Program-made: the position numbers and the translations under genes
Assembly: GCA_903824855.1 (NCBI GenBank)
Contig: CAIJYI010000045.1
Coordinates: forward strand, 1-44,208
DNA: 44,208 nt
Reading direction: 5' to 3'
From: an uncultured bacterium
GTDB taxonomy: Bacteria; Patescibacteriota; Minisyncoccia; Phycocordibacterales; CAIJYI01
Shown here: positions 17,382 to 26,972 of the stretch, piece after piece
Position numbering within the stretch: the first letter of the stretch is position 1
Layout of the letters: each line of letters begins with the position of its first letter
The notes under the pieces: model-generated
The model's input: only the letters and a program-made list of their open reading frames with translations
Database searches by the model: none
What the model was told of the DNA's origin: nothing

Positions 17382-19239
17382 TTTTCTTCACTCCCTTAAA
17401 GAACAATACCGAATTTCCGAGAGGTAAGAAGTCGGTGGCAAAATTATAAAATGCCGCGAAGGCAAGCCCGGCGATTCCACTGAAAACAAGATAGAACCCG
17501 ATGGCATTACTCAAAATCCAAATGATGATATCGGTCTTCACCACCTTTTGAGTTTGTCTTCCGAGATTAATCATTTCCGCAACCTTCGAAAGATCATCAT
17601 TTAATATTACGATATCGGCAGATTCAACGGCAACGGCGGTTCCTCCTCCTCCCATGGCAATTCCAACATCGGAACGTGAAAGCGCGGGCGCATCATTAAT
17701 GCCGTCTCCAATCATACATATCGGGCCACGAGGGATAAGTTTTTCAAGCTCATTCAATTTGTCTTCCGGTTTTAATGAAGATCGATATTCAACAATTCCC
17801 AATTCGCGAGCAATTTCTTTTGCGACAATTTCGTTGTCTCCCGTGAGCATAACTATACGAATCCCAAGTTCGTGCAATTTCTTCATCGCTTTTTTCGCTT
17901 CCGGTCGTATGGTATCGGCGATAGAAACAACACCCAGAATTTTTCTATTGGCGATAACGAAAAACGCCGCTTCTCCCCTTTCTCCTGCGGAATCGAAAGC
18001 ATTTTTTGCATTCTCAGAAAGCGGAACGTCGTGGTCGAATATCATCGACATATTTCCCACCAAAACATCTTCACCGGCAGTTCTCGCTCGAACACCTTTC
18101 CCCGCCACCAATTTATAATCATCAGGATCAGGAATTTCGCCGAAGTTTTTTACCGCTTCACGATAGACGGCCTTTCCGATTGGATGGTCTGAGAATTTTT
18201 CCGCAACACCGGCAGCGCGCCAAAAAACTTTTTCCGTAACGTTCGGTTCAAAAACAACCAGCTTCACCGCGATAGACCCGTATGTAAGTGTTCCGGTTTT
18301 ATCGAGAACAACCAGCTTCACGCGAGAAAGGGCATCAAGCCATTCCCCTCCTTTAATTATGACACCTTGTTTTGCCGCATGACCGAGAGCAGCAGCTACC
18401 GCCATAGGAATGGCAACGGCCATATCATCGGCACAGGCAATCAAGAATAAAGCGCCGGTCATTACCATGTTACGAGTAAAATAATAGGTGATAAGTCCTA
18501 AAACAATAACCACCGGCAAAAATATTCCTGCGAATTTATCAGCGAGACGTTCAGAACGAGATTTATTTTTTGATGCCTCAGAAACAAGCTTGATCATTCG
18601 CGAAAGAGTGGAATCTTCTCCGACACGCACGGCTTTCACTTTCAAAAAACCGGCCTCGTTTATTGTTCCGCTCAGAACGGTATCACCGATTATTTTTCCG
18701 ACAAGTCGCGATTCGCCGGTAACAGATGATTCATTGATATCAGCTTTTCCAAACACAACCGTTCCGTCGATGGGGATTACCGCGCCGTTTTTCACCATAA
18801 GAATATCATCTTTTCTAACAAGGCTGGCATCTATTTCTTCCAATTCTCCCGAAGGGGTTTCGCGTAAAGCAAGTCTCGGTTTAAGCGAAAGAAGTTCTTT
18901 GATAGCATTTCCCGCTCGCGATTCAGTCTTCCACTCAAGCAAATCCGCAAAAGTCAGCATGAGAACTATAAAGGCGGCAGAGGTAACTTCACCGGCAAAA
19001 AAAGCGATAGCAACGGCAAAAATATTGAAAGTATCAATTCCAATCTTTCTCTGAAAAATAGAGTTCATCGCCCCAACCGCGGTTTCCAGAGAACCGAGCA
19101 AAGCGATAACAAAAAGGATATTCCCTTGGTCTTTTCCTCCAAGAAAATAAAAATGAAAAAGCGCGAGGAGTATGGCTCCAATTAAAATATATTGTCGATA
19201 CGGCGGTATAAAATATTTATCTATATAAATTTTTATCAT
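17371..19239 (-). CDS. P1B-like heavy-metal P-type ATPase with non-canonical TM motif
   Basis: VLDKTGTLTYG, SDHPIGKAV, MLTGDNEIVA, MIGDGINDAPALSRSDVGIAMGGGG; FLIACADDMAVAIPMA where a CPC-type motif is expected. Confidence 0.88.
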   Translation of the reverse strand: MIKIYIDKYFIPPYRQYILIGAILLALFHFYFLGGKDQGNILFVIALLGSLETAVGAMNSIFQRKIGIDTFNIFAVAIAFFAGEVTSAAFIVLMLTFADLLEWKTESRAGNAIKELLSLKPRLALRETPSGELEEIDASLVRKDDILMVKNGAVIPIDGTVVFGKADINESSVTGESRLVGKIIGDTVLSGTINEAGFLKVKAVRVGEDSTLSRMIKLVSEASKNKSRSERLADKFAGIFLPVVIVLGLITYYFTRNMVMTGALFLIACADDMAVAIPMAVAAALGHAAKQGVIIKGGEWLDALSRVKLVVLDKTGTLTYGSIAVKLVVFEPNVTEKVFWRAAGVAEKFSDHPIGKAVYREAVKNFGEIPDPDDYKLVAGKGVRARTAGEDVLVGNMSMIFDHDVPLSENAKNAFDSAGERGEAAFFVIANRKILGVVSIADTIRPEAKKAMKKLHELGIRIVMLTGDNEIVAKEIARELGIVEYRSSLKPEDKLNELEKLIPRGPICMIGDGINDAPALSRSDVGIAMGGGGTAVAVESADIVILNDDLSKVAEMINLGRQTQKVVKTDIIIWILSNAIGFYLVFSGIAGLAFAAFYNFATDFLPLGNSVLFFKGVKKNAK

Positions 19240-19248
19240 GCAAAATAA

Positions 19249-19581
19249 TTATGCAAAAAGATACAAAAAAGTATTAACAAAGAAATAGACGATTCCAAAA
19301 ATAAATGCGGACCAGAATGATTCAATAAAAAACCCGGGGACAATTTCCGCTGCGAGGAGAATTATGGCGGTATTTATAACGAGAGCAAAAAGTCCAAGCG
19401 TTAAAACCGTCACGGGGAGAGTTAAAAATAGAAGTACCGGACGCAAAAAAGTATTGAGAACCCCGAGGACAATCGCGACAATGAGTGCTGTGGTAAAATT
19501 CGATACACGAACACCCGGCGTCACATATCCGGTAACAAAAACAGCAATAGTGCTTAAGAAAAGATGTAAGATAGTTACCAT
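19249..19581 (-). CDS. Phage holin family / YvlD-like small membrane protein
   Basis: MVTILHLFLSTIAVFVTGYVTPGVRVSNFTTALIVAIVLGVLNTFLRPVLLFLTLPVTVLTLGLFALVINTAIILLA. Confidence 0.8.
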   Translation of the reverse strand: MVTILHLFLSTIAVFVTGYVTPGVRVSNFTTALIVAIVLGVLNTFLRPVLLFLTLPVTVLTLGLFALVINTAIILLAAEIVPGFFIESFWSAFIFGIVYFFVNTFLYLFA

Positions 19582-19622
19582 GTTTTTATTATAGCATATA
19601 TTTAAAATGAGAAAAATTTCAT

Positions 19623-19651
19623 TTGACCACACTGTGCTTATATGATAAAAC
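19623..19651 (+). promoter_or_regulatory. Sigma70-like promoter with extended -10
   Basis: TTGACC - 17 bp - TAAAAC, with TGA just before the -10 (TGATAAAAC). Confidence 0.5.
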
Positions 19652-19684
19652 AGCACTAGATTCGTTACATCAAAAGGAGGAATA

Positions 19685-19849
19685 ATGTGCTGGCTTATTT
19701 GGTATTTACGATCTGTTTTCTGCAAACACTCTTGGGAGTTTGAGGAAATAGTTCTTACAAAAAAGGGTCCCGATTGGATCGTATCAAGAATAAGGGTTTC
19801 CGCCACGTGTAAAAAATGCGGGTGGCACCGCTCATTCTGGAAATACTGA
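19685..19849 (+). CDS. Small Cys/Trp-rich protein, 54 aa (absent from ORF track)
   Basis: AAAGGAGGAATAATG; MCWLIWYLRSVFCKHSWEFEEIVLTKKGPDWIVSRIRVSATCKKCGWHRSFWKY*. Confidence 0.65.
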   Translation: MCWLIWYLRSVFCKHSWEFEEIVLTKKGPDWIVSRIRVSATCKKCGWHRSFWKY

Positions 19850-19862
19850 AGAGAGGTAAAAA

Positions 19863-20045
19863 ATGATAATTACAAAAGCGGGAAAAAGGATTGTTAATAA
19901 ATGGGTATCCAAGGTCATTATCTGCCCGAGATGCGCATGTGAATTTCGCCTTGAAGAAAAGGATAGACAAAGCGAAGTGGAACACGTCCTCATCTGCCCG
20001 AACGTGTACTGCAAATATAAGTTCGTTCAATATATTGAGGATTAA
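19863..20045 (+). CDS. Small zinc-ribbon-like protein, 60 aa
   Basis: GAGAGG before ATG; CPRCAC...CPNVYC. Confidence 0.65.
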   Translation: MIITKAGKRIVNKWVSKVIICPRCACEFRLEEKDRQSEVEHVLICPNVYCKYKFVQYIED

Positions 20046-20093
20046 AAAGCGTATAAACGAATAGTTTTTTGAAATTTAACAAAGGAGATAACA

Positions 20094-20435
20094 ATGAATA
20101 CGTTTTATTGTTTGCTTTCCTCATTTGTACTCTTTGCTTTCATTATATATTGTATGAAACATGTATGCGCAAAGAACTGCAATGAGGCTCCACGAGATGA
20201 TAAAGAAGAACCTATCTATTGCCGATGGAGAGACGGTAAATGGGATGGAGAATATCGCAATAAAGAAGGAGAAATAATAACTATGGCTCAGAAGAAAAAA
20301 GTAACGGAAAAAGAAAAAATCAAAACGAGACTAGAAGAAACAAAAAAAGAATTTAAACAACCTTTTTACTGTCATTGGATTAACGGTAAATGGGATAGAA
20401 AATTTCGCGACGCCGAAGGTAATATCGTCGAATAA
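20094..20435 (+). CDS. Membrane-anchored protein with duplicated YC.W..GKWD motif
   Basis: AAAGGAGATAACAATG; EPIYCRWRDGKWDGEYRNKEGEII and QPFYCHWINGKWDRKFRDAEGNIV. Confidence 0.7.
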   Translation: MNTFYCLLSSFVLFAFIIYCMKHVCAKNCNEAPRDDKEEPIYCRWRDGKWDGEYRNKEGEIITMAQKKKVTEKEKIKTRLEETKKEFKQPFYCHWINGKWDRKFRDAEGNIVE

Positions 20436-20443
20436 CAAGACCC

Positions 20444-20472
20444 CGCCCCGAATAACATCGGGGCGTTTTTTT
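20444..20472 (+). terminator. Intrinsic terminator
   Basis: CGCCCCGAATAACATCGGGGCGTTTTTTT. Confidence 0.9.
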
Positions 20473-20493
20473 ATTTCTAATTATAATTCCATT

Positions 20494-20576
20494 TGTCGTC
20501 ATCCGGTACTCCGACACGAGATGATTCATTCAGACACAAAACGTGGATACCGGATCGCTGTCCGGTATGACGACGG
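20494..20576. repeat. Divergent palindromic CGTGGATACCGGATCGCTGTCCGGTATGACGAC-type element pair
   Basis: GTCGTCATCCGGTACTCC ... CGTGGATACCGGATCGCTGTCCGGTATGACGACG. Confidence 0.7.
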
Positions 20577-20585
20577 GACACAAAA

Positions 20586-20618
20586 AAAGCGCTCCATGAT
20601 CTACATCATGGAGCGCAC
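20586..20618 (-). terminator. Intrinsic terminator of helicase gene
   Basis: AAAAAAGCGCTCCATGATCTACATCATGGAGCGC. Confidence 0.85.
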
Positions 20619-20623
20619 TCTAT

Positions 20624-23047
20624 TTATTGACTTGTTTTTTTATTACTATGGCCTTTATGGCTATAGCGACGAGTGTGTTTCTTTTCTAACTTATCTTCTG
20701 CAAGTTCGAAAATTCGAAACTTCACATCGGCAAAGAACATGTCACCTTTTTTGGTTCTCTCTTTACGTAACACGGCAAGATATTTGGGACCGGCAATTGG
20801 CTCAATAACTGAGTTTCTTGAGATCTCATATTCATGACCTGAAACGAAAGCAGAAATACCACCGTGGCGAGATTCTTTCTTGGTGAAAGTTATCTCAACA
20901 CATCCTTCTTTTTTCGCACGAGCGATGGTTTCTTTTTGAATTTTTACGGCCTCTTTCAAAGAGACTTTTTCATCAACAAGACTTCCTTCACTTCGAACGG
21001 TAGCAACGCTTGAACCGCGTTTATATCCGACTACGATTTTATTACCGCCGACAAATTTATCGGGAGATAATTCTTCGAGCCATTTTGGATCAACAAATGA
21101 ACACATTCTCATATATTCTTTTGTTGTACGAACCACTTCAAGAGTACACAACATTGGAGGTTTAGAGCCAAAAGTACTTGAACCGGGGTGTATAAACACA
21201 GGGTCATTAACACGACCTGGGACGACCGGGTAATAGGCATTGCTTCCGCCTGAACGACGGTTGTTTTTACCTTTACGTTCGTCTGTACGTCTGTCACCGG
21301 TGTCGGTTCTTTCTTCTTCCTTGGTTTTATACAAGTTGTGGACTAAGCCTAATGCAATCGCTTTCAATATTTTTTCAACATTGTTAGTGGTTGTTGCATC
21401 AATGCCAAACTCAGCAAGCATTTCAAGCAATTGATTACGAACGTCTGACATTTCCATCAGACCTTTGTCGTTCATATAGTTTTCCAAACACCACTCGGTA
21501 TCGCCGACGTGTTCTTGGTATTCATCCCAAATATTCAAGAATGTTAAAGCATCTGAAACTTGAGATTCAAAACGTTTATGAGCCGCGTCTGATTTTACTT
21601 GTTCTTCTTCTTCAGGAGGACGAAGCATAATATGACCGGCAGCAATAGCTGAAACGATGGTTGCGATTTGTTCCACACAACCGTATTTAACAGAGTTCAA
21701 CAACATGTTAGCTAATACAGGTTCTAAAGGCAGTTTTGCCATTTTTTTACCATGATCAGTTAACACTTCGTTTTTATCCATTGCGCCCATTTTCTTCAAT
21801 GATTCATAAGCTGATACAAACAGCGCATGAGAAGGAAGATCTATGAACGGAAAGTGTTCAACGTCTTCGATACCGATATATCTCATATTAAGAATAACGG
21901 AATCAAGACTTGTGCGACAGATTTCAGGTTTAGTGAATTCAGGTAATGCTTCGTATTCCTCTTCGGTATACAAACGGTAGCAAGTACCTTCTTGTGTACG
22001 ACCAGCACGGCCTTTACGTTGGTTCACACCTGATTTTGAATGCGGTTTGGTTTGCAAACTTGACCTTCCGCTATTCGCGTAAAAGTCCATTTGTTTAATC
22101 GTACCGGGGTCAACAACAAATTTTACACCAACCGGAGTAATAGAAGTTTCAGCCACGTTAGTAGCAATGATAACTTTTCTTTTACCGGGATAGTCTAAAA
22201 ATATCGCAGCCTGTTCATTCAAGTCCATATGACCATAAGCGGGAAGTATTTCAATATTCTCAAGCTCTCTGGCTTTCAAAAATTCGATACAAGCAGCTAT
22301 TTCATTACGACCGGGTAAGAACGCAAGGATGTCACCAACAGCGCCACCTTCGTGGATGTCGGCAATTTTTTGAGCTACTTCAAGCGGTGCACCACGGGGG
22401 TTAAAAAGTTCCCTTTCAAAATGTGGTACTTCACTGTAAATAACTTCAACGTCATATGTACGGCCGGGAATTTCAATGATAGGAGCATCATTAAAAAACT
22501 TTGAGAACTTAATCGCGTCGATTGTCGCAGAAGCGATAATGATACGAAGTTCAGGACGGCTTTTTCTGATGTTCTTCAAATGACCTAAAATATAGTCGAT
22601 GTTTGTACTACGCTCGTGAGCCTCGTCAATCATAACGGCACTATATTCTGTCAATTCGGGGTCATACAACATTTCTTCAGTTAAAATACCATCAGTCATA
22701 TACTCAATTTGAGTATCAGCATTAGTGGTGTTCCAGAAACGAGTATGTCCGGCAACGATGTTTTTTTCTGAATCAATGAAGCCTGCAACATACGGCATTA
22801 AGCTGTGTGCTGCAATACGACGAGGTTCAGTTACACCAATTTTACCGAAATATCCCAAACCTGCTTCAAGCAAGAATAAAGGAATCATTGTTGTTTTACC
22901 GCAACCGGTTTCACCGAGTACGACAACAACTTGATTGTCTTTAATTTTCTGAATAATCGATTCTCTTTTTAAAAGAATCGGTAAATCGGGGAGCGGGTGT
23001 ATACCAACCACTTCCGATAAATTTCGTGCGTATGGTATTACGTTCAT
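20624..23047 (-). CDS. DEAH-box ATP-dependent RNA helicase, HrpA-like
   Basis: VVLGETGCGKTTMIPLF, VTEPRRIAA, MIDEAHERSTNIDYIL, IIASATID, NQRKGRAGRTQEGTCYRLY. Confidence 0.93.
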   Translation of the reverse strand: MNVIPYARNLSEVVGIHPLPDLPILLKRESIIQKIKDNQVVVVLGETGCGKTTMIPLFLLEAGLGYFGKIGVTEPRRIAAHSLMPYVAGFIDSEKNIVAGHTRFWNTTNADTQIEYMTDGILTEEMLYDPELTEYSAVMIDEAHERSTNIDYILGHLKNIRKSRPELRIIIASATIDAIKFSKFFNDAPIIEIPGRTYDVEVIYSEVPHFERELFNPRGAPLEVAQKIADIHEGGAVGDILAFLPGRNEIAACIEFLKARELENIEILPAYGHMDLNEQAAIFLDYPGKRKVIIATNVAETSITPVGVKFVVDPGTIKQMDFYANSGRSSLQTKPHSKSGVNQRKGRAGRTQEGTCYRLYTEEEYEALPEFTKPEICRTSLDSVILNMRYIGIEDVEHFPFIDLPSHALFVSAYESLKKMGAMDKNEVLTDHGKKMAKLPLEPVLANMLLNSVKYGCVEQIATIVSAIAAGHIMLRPPEEEEQVKSDAAHKRFESQVSDALTFLNIWDEYQEHVGDTEWCLENYMNDKGLMEMSDVRNQLLEMLAEFGIDATTTNNVEKILKAIALGLVHNLYKTKEEERTDTGDRRTDERKGKNNRRSGGSNAYYPVVPGRVNDPVFIHPGSSTFGSKPPMLCTLEVVRTTKEYMRMCSFVDPKWLEELSPDKFVGGNKIVVGYKRGSSVATVRSEGSLVDEKVSLKEAVKIQKETIARAKKEGCVEITFTKKESRHGGISAFVSGHEYEISRNSVIEPIAGPKYLAVLRKERTKKGDMFFADVKFRIFELAEDKLEKKHTRRYSHKGHSNKKTSQ

Positions 23048-23285
23048 TTCAATCTCCACAAAGCAGCGTCTGTTGTTTTCACAACAGGCCCGGCTACTTT
23101 GCGCACGATAATCGCGCTTCCCTCATCACTGAGAGCAAAAGAGCCGGACAGCTCGTGGCCTTTTCACCGTTCGGTAAAAAGGGAGGAATCTGTCTATTGA
23201 CGTTCAGTTGTCAAAGGACTTCGATACCCTTTCATACTACCACAACCTACATAAAAAGTCAAGGATACACGAGCCTATAAAAAAA

Positions 23286-23318
23286 TAACCCCGCTCGTTA
23301 AACGAGCGGGGTTTTTAC
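23286..23318. terminator. Intrinsic terminator
   Basis: ACCCCGCTCGTTAAACGAGCGGGGTTTTT. Confidence 0.9.
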
Positions 23319-24416
23319 TTATTTTATCTTCCCTTTTTTGTTTCCTTTATACTTCATTTTTGGTAAAGGTTCAACAAATTCTTCTCTTGGGGAAATAACG
23401 GCACGACGATCTTCCCAACCTGTTTCTTTCTGTATTTCTCTCCAATTTTTTGGATCATTAATAGATGCTTCCAACTCGGTAATACGCAACGCAACACTCT
23501 TGATGTTGGTTATTTCTTCATACAACCAAATTGGTGTTGAAAGCGCATTGATAACTTCTCCGAGAGCATAGCTTGTTTTTGAAACAATACCGTATTTCAC
23601 AAATCCGGAGAATACATTATATCCAAAGAACGTAATAGGAAGCACCGACCACAACTGAGCATATAAGCCAATCCAGAGATCATACCAAAGTTTATTGTGG
23701 AATAATCGTAGATTTTTTTTCCTCATATTAATCATTAAATCGGTAAGCTTAGCGCAAGAATCATCACGATTTTTATTTCGTTGAAAAAATTCCAGAGCAC
23801 TTCGATATACAGCTTCTGCATCGTTTATGTCATATCTGCATTTTTTTAAGTTGATACCAAAAAATGAAGTAATCATAAGCGCTACGATACAGATGATAAG
23901 AACAATCCAAAATAATTTTCCGGGAACTTCACTGAAATAAAAGAAATCATAATATTTACTCAGTGCCCAAATTTGAGGTACAAACATAAAGAGTACTAAA
24001 ATCGCACGAACTGAAGATTTGACGACTCCCAGGAATTTATTTACAAACTCCTTGATGCTTACTTCCAGACGTTGTGATGGTCCGTCAATATCGCGAAGTG
24101 TTTTATTCCAATTCGGTAAATAATAGTATGTCATTGCTTCATACCAGAACCAACAATACAAACTTGATACTAAGTTAATGACCGCTCCTATTCCGATGAG
24201 GATAGCAGCAATTTTAACCGCTTCAAAAATAAATTTATCAAGAAGCTGTTCAAGCGAATAATCTTTTGATCCTGAAACGACATCCCCAAGTACCTGCATC
24301 CACTCGCCTAAACGAGAAGACGTTTCTACTTGAAAATAGAACAACGACAATAAGATAATGGCACCTCCAAAAGCAAGAGGCGCCCATTTCCAGCTTAAAA
24401 AATAAGACCGAAACAT
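23319..24416 (-). CDS. SbmA/BacA-like peptide transporter homologue
   Basis: Remembered SbmA order of motifs: WYEAMTYYYLPNWNKTLRDIDGPSQRLEVSIKEF, FFGINLKKCRYDINDAEAVYRSALEF, MRKKNLRLFHNKLWYDLWIGLYAQLWSVLP, LSTPIWLYEEITNIKSVALRITELE. Confidence 0.75.
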   Translation of the reverse strand: MFRSYFLSWKWAPLAFGGAIILLSLFYFQVETSSRLGEWMQVLGDVVSGSKDYSLEQLLDKFIFEAVKIAAILIGIGAVINLVSSLYCWFWYEAMTYYYLPNWNKTLRDIDGPSQRLEVSIKEFVNKFLGVVKSSVRAILVLFMFVPQIWALSKYYDFFYFSEVPGKLFWIVLIICIVALMITSFFGINLKKCRYDINDAEAVYRSALEFFQRNKNRDDSCAKLTDLMINMRKKNLRLFHNKLWYDLWIGLYAQLWSVLPITFFGYNVFSGFVKYGIVSKTSYALGEVINALSTPIWLYEEITNIKSVALRITELEASINDPKNWREIQKETGWEDRRAVISPREEFVEPLPKMKYKGNKKGKIK

Positions 24417-24495
24417 ACGACACCTCCGATGGGGTTAATGTTTTGTCAAAGAAATCTTATTTTTACAATAACATATAAATTATTATTGTGCAAGT

Positions 24496-26844
24496 CTACT
24501 CTTCTTCCCTTGTTGGGAAAAACCACCAGACAAAGAAAAAGTGAACGAAAGAGAATGTGGCAACAAATAATACGATTCCGTTTAATTTCACGAGGGGAAT
24601 AGGTACCACATTAAAAAATTCCGAAAGAATAGGCGATAAGAAAACAATGAGCATTACCATTATTTCAAGAATACCGAGCCATAAAAAGTGAAACTTTTTT
24701 TGTGTTGAAGTATGGCCTTCATAAACTCTTGATGAGAATAAAAAGAAGATATATCCGACTGAGGCGAACGAGATTACCATAAGAGTTCTCATTTCACCGG
24801 CAGAAACAGAATTGATATTCATCATATAGATTCCCATTATACAAACAGATTGAAAAAATGCGGCGAAAAAAGGAAACGGTAAAACTCTTTTTAAGAATGA
24901 TTCATTTTTTTCTCTTAATCCATTTTCAATTGGTCTGATGGCCCAATAGGAAACTAAAAGCCCGGGAAGACCAATAGCAAAATAATTTATAAGAGTTACA
25001 TTAAGTGGAGTCAAAGGATAGGAAAAACCAAGAAAACTTATCCAAAGAAAAAGAAAGAAACCGACGAAAGTTTGGTTAAGAAAAATACCGGCAAAAATTT
25101 CGATGTTCTTAATAATACTATCGGCCATTTTTACCCCTCCAGGAAGTTCCGCAAAACTGTTATTCGTAAGAACGACGGAGGCAATTTGTCTTGTCGCCGG
25201 AGCGCCGTCAAACATCGCAATTCCGATATCCGCTTTTTTTATGGCGAGTGCATCGTTGGCTCCGTCTCCAATCATAGCCGTGAATCCATCCTTCTTCAGC
25301 GCCTCGATAATTTTTTCTTTTTGCTCAGGTTTAATTCTTGCAAAAATTGTATAAGAAGAAGTTTTTTCGAGATAGTCCTTTTTGCTCCATTTTTCAAGCT
25401 CATTTCCGATAATCATCTTTTCCGAATTATGAACACCTGAAAGTGATGCGATGGTCTTAACGGTTTCCGGATTGTCTCCGGAAATAATTCGGATAAACAC
25501 TCCCCTTTTTTGAAAAAAATCTACGGTATCACGAATACCCGGCCGAAGATTGTTATTCAATATATATACGGCAACCAAAGAAAGAGATGAATCTTTAAGA
25601 TTGCGAGTGAACCCAATCCCCGCAGCTTTAACAACTGCAATGATTCGTTTTCCGGAAAGAGCGTGAGAATCCATAAGAAGCTCAAGCCATTCTTTCTCAC
25701 TTTTTTTAGCAAGGTGTGAAATAAATATTTCCGGCGCCCCCATGAGTACCGCCTCTCTTTTGTGGGAATGTTTCAAGATAACCAAACCATAACTTCTTTC
25801 CGAAGAAAAAGAGAGTGCTTCAGAAACTTCACTGCCACGAACCGGGCCAAGATATTTCTTTATGGCGAAAACGGACTCAGATGAATCTCCGGATTCAGAT
25901 AAATATGTAGAAGAAAGATATTTTGCTTCTTCCTGCGAAATCCCCGGTGGTACATGCATTTCCATGACCGTCAGTATGTTCTCGGTAAGAGTCCCTGTCT
26001 TATCCAAACAAAGATTTTTTATTCGCCCTAGTTTTTCGGTGGCATTTACATCCTGAAGAAGCACGTGCTTTTGGAACATTCGAACGGAACCATAAGCAAA
26101 AAGAAGCGTTGTGGCAATAACTAAACCTTGAGGAACAATGGTACTCGCAAGAGCTCCTATAATTTTAATAATAGAAAGCCCGGATTGCCCGAGGGAATCG
26201 CCCCGATAGACAATGTAAAAGATAACACCAATTAAAACATATCCGGAATATTTCACCATCTTTTCCACGGCGATTTGGATGGGGCTTAAATTCTCAGAAT
26301 ATCGTTTAATCTTCTCCGTCATTTTCGCAAGACGGCTTTCTTGAAATGTTGAATTTACCGAGACAGTGGCCGTGCCTGAGGTTACGATACTTCCGCCAAG
26401 CACTGTTTCTCCTACTTTTTTTAGAAAAGATAATGATTCCCCGGTAATGAGAGATTCGCTGACCTCAAAACTTTTTTCATCAATAACCGTTCCGTCACAA
26501 GGGACTTGATCTCCAAGATGAATAATAATTTTATCATTTTTTTGTATATCCTCCGGCGAAACCGACGTAGTACTCTCGTCATTATTTAAACGAAGAATTT
26601 TTACGACCGTTAGAAGACGCAGCCTTTCAAGAGTAAGCCATACATGAATATCTTGTGCCAAACCGAGCGAAATATTTACAAAAATAATAATGCCAAGAAA
26701 AATACCTTCTTTGGTATTTCCATAGTAGATAAGGAGAATCGAAACGGAGAAAATTATGGCATTAACAAGCAGAAAAACATTCCGGGCAAAAAGATGCCAC
26801 AGTTCAAAGATTTTTTCTTTTTTTATGCCAAAAAACGTGTTCAT
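24496..26844 (-). CDS. HAD-IC P-type cation ATPase (CtpE-like layout)
   Basis: SLITGESLSFLKKVGETVLGGS, CLDKTGTLTENILTV, AMIGDGANDALAIKKADIGIAM; TM4 STIVPQGLVIATTLLFAYG. Confidence 0.9.
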   Translation of the reverse strand: MNTFFGIKKEKIFELWHLFARNVFLLVNAIIFSVSILLIYYGNTKEGIFLGIIIFVNISLGLAQDIHVWLTLERLRLLTVVKILRLNNDESTTSVSPEDIQKNDKIIIHLGDQVPCDGTVIDEKSFEVSESLITGESLSFLKKVGETVLGGSIVTSGTATVSVNSTFQESRLAKMTEKIKRYSENLSPIQIAVEKMVKYSGYVLIGVIFYIVYRGDSLGQSGLSIIKIIGALASTIVPQGLVIATTLLFAYGSVRMFQKHVLLQDVNATEKLGRIKNLCLDKTGTLTENILTVMEMHVPPGISQEEAKYLSSTYLSESGDSSESVFAIKKYLGPVRGSEVSEALSFSSERSYGLVILKHSHKREAVLMGAPEIFISHLAKKSEKEWLELLMDSHALSGKRIIAVVKAAGIGFTRNLKDSSLSLVAVYILNNNLRPGIRDTVDFFQKRGVFIRIISGDNPETVKTIASLSGVHNSEKMIIGNELEKWSKKDYLEKTSSYTIFARIKPEQKEKIIEALKKDGFTAMIGDGANDALAIKKADIGIAMFDGAPATRQIASVVLTNNSFAELPGGVKMADSIIKNIEIFAGIFLNQTFVGFFLFLWISFLGFSYPLTPLNVTLINYFAIGLPGLLVSYWAIRPIENGLREKNESFLKRVLPFPFFAAFFQSVCIMGIYMMNINSVSAGEMRTLMVISFASVGYIFFLFSSRVYEGHTSTQKKFHFLWLGILEIMVMLIVFLSPILSEFFNVVPIPLVKLNGIVLFVATFSFVHFFFVWWFFPTREEE

Positions 26845-26905
26845 GAGTATACAAACATTTTACCTCTTAATAATACCATAAAAAAAACTAAATAGGCCAA
26901 AGTCT

Positions 26906-26934
26906 TTGACAATTTCAAGATGTTGGAGTATCGT
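26906..26934 (+). promoter_or_regulatory. Sigma70-like promoter
   Basis: TTGACA - 17 bp - TATCGT. Confidence 0.6.
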
Positions 26935-26972
26935 ATTTGAGGGTATGTTCACTAAAAAACCGGGAGGTTTTC

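Noticed and set aside
23048-23280. Upstream open frame ...GHELSGSFALSDEGSAIIVRKVAGPVVKTTDAALWRLK* before the helicase
   Set aside because: Looks protein-like but has no clear start or ribosome site and cannot be tied to a family; could be leader RNA or chance. Not enough support to call.
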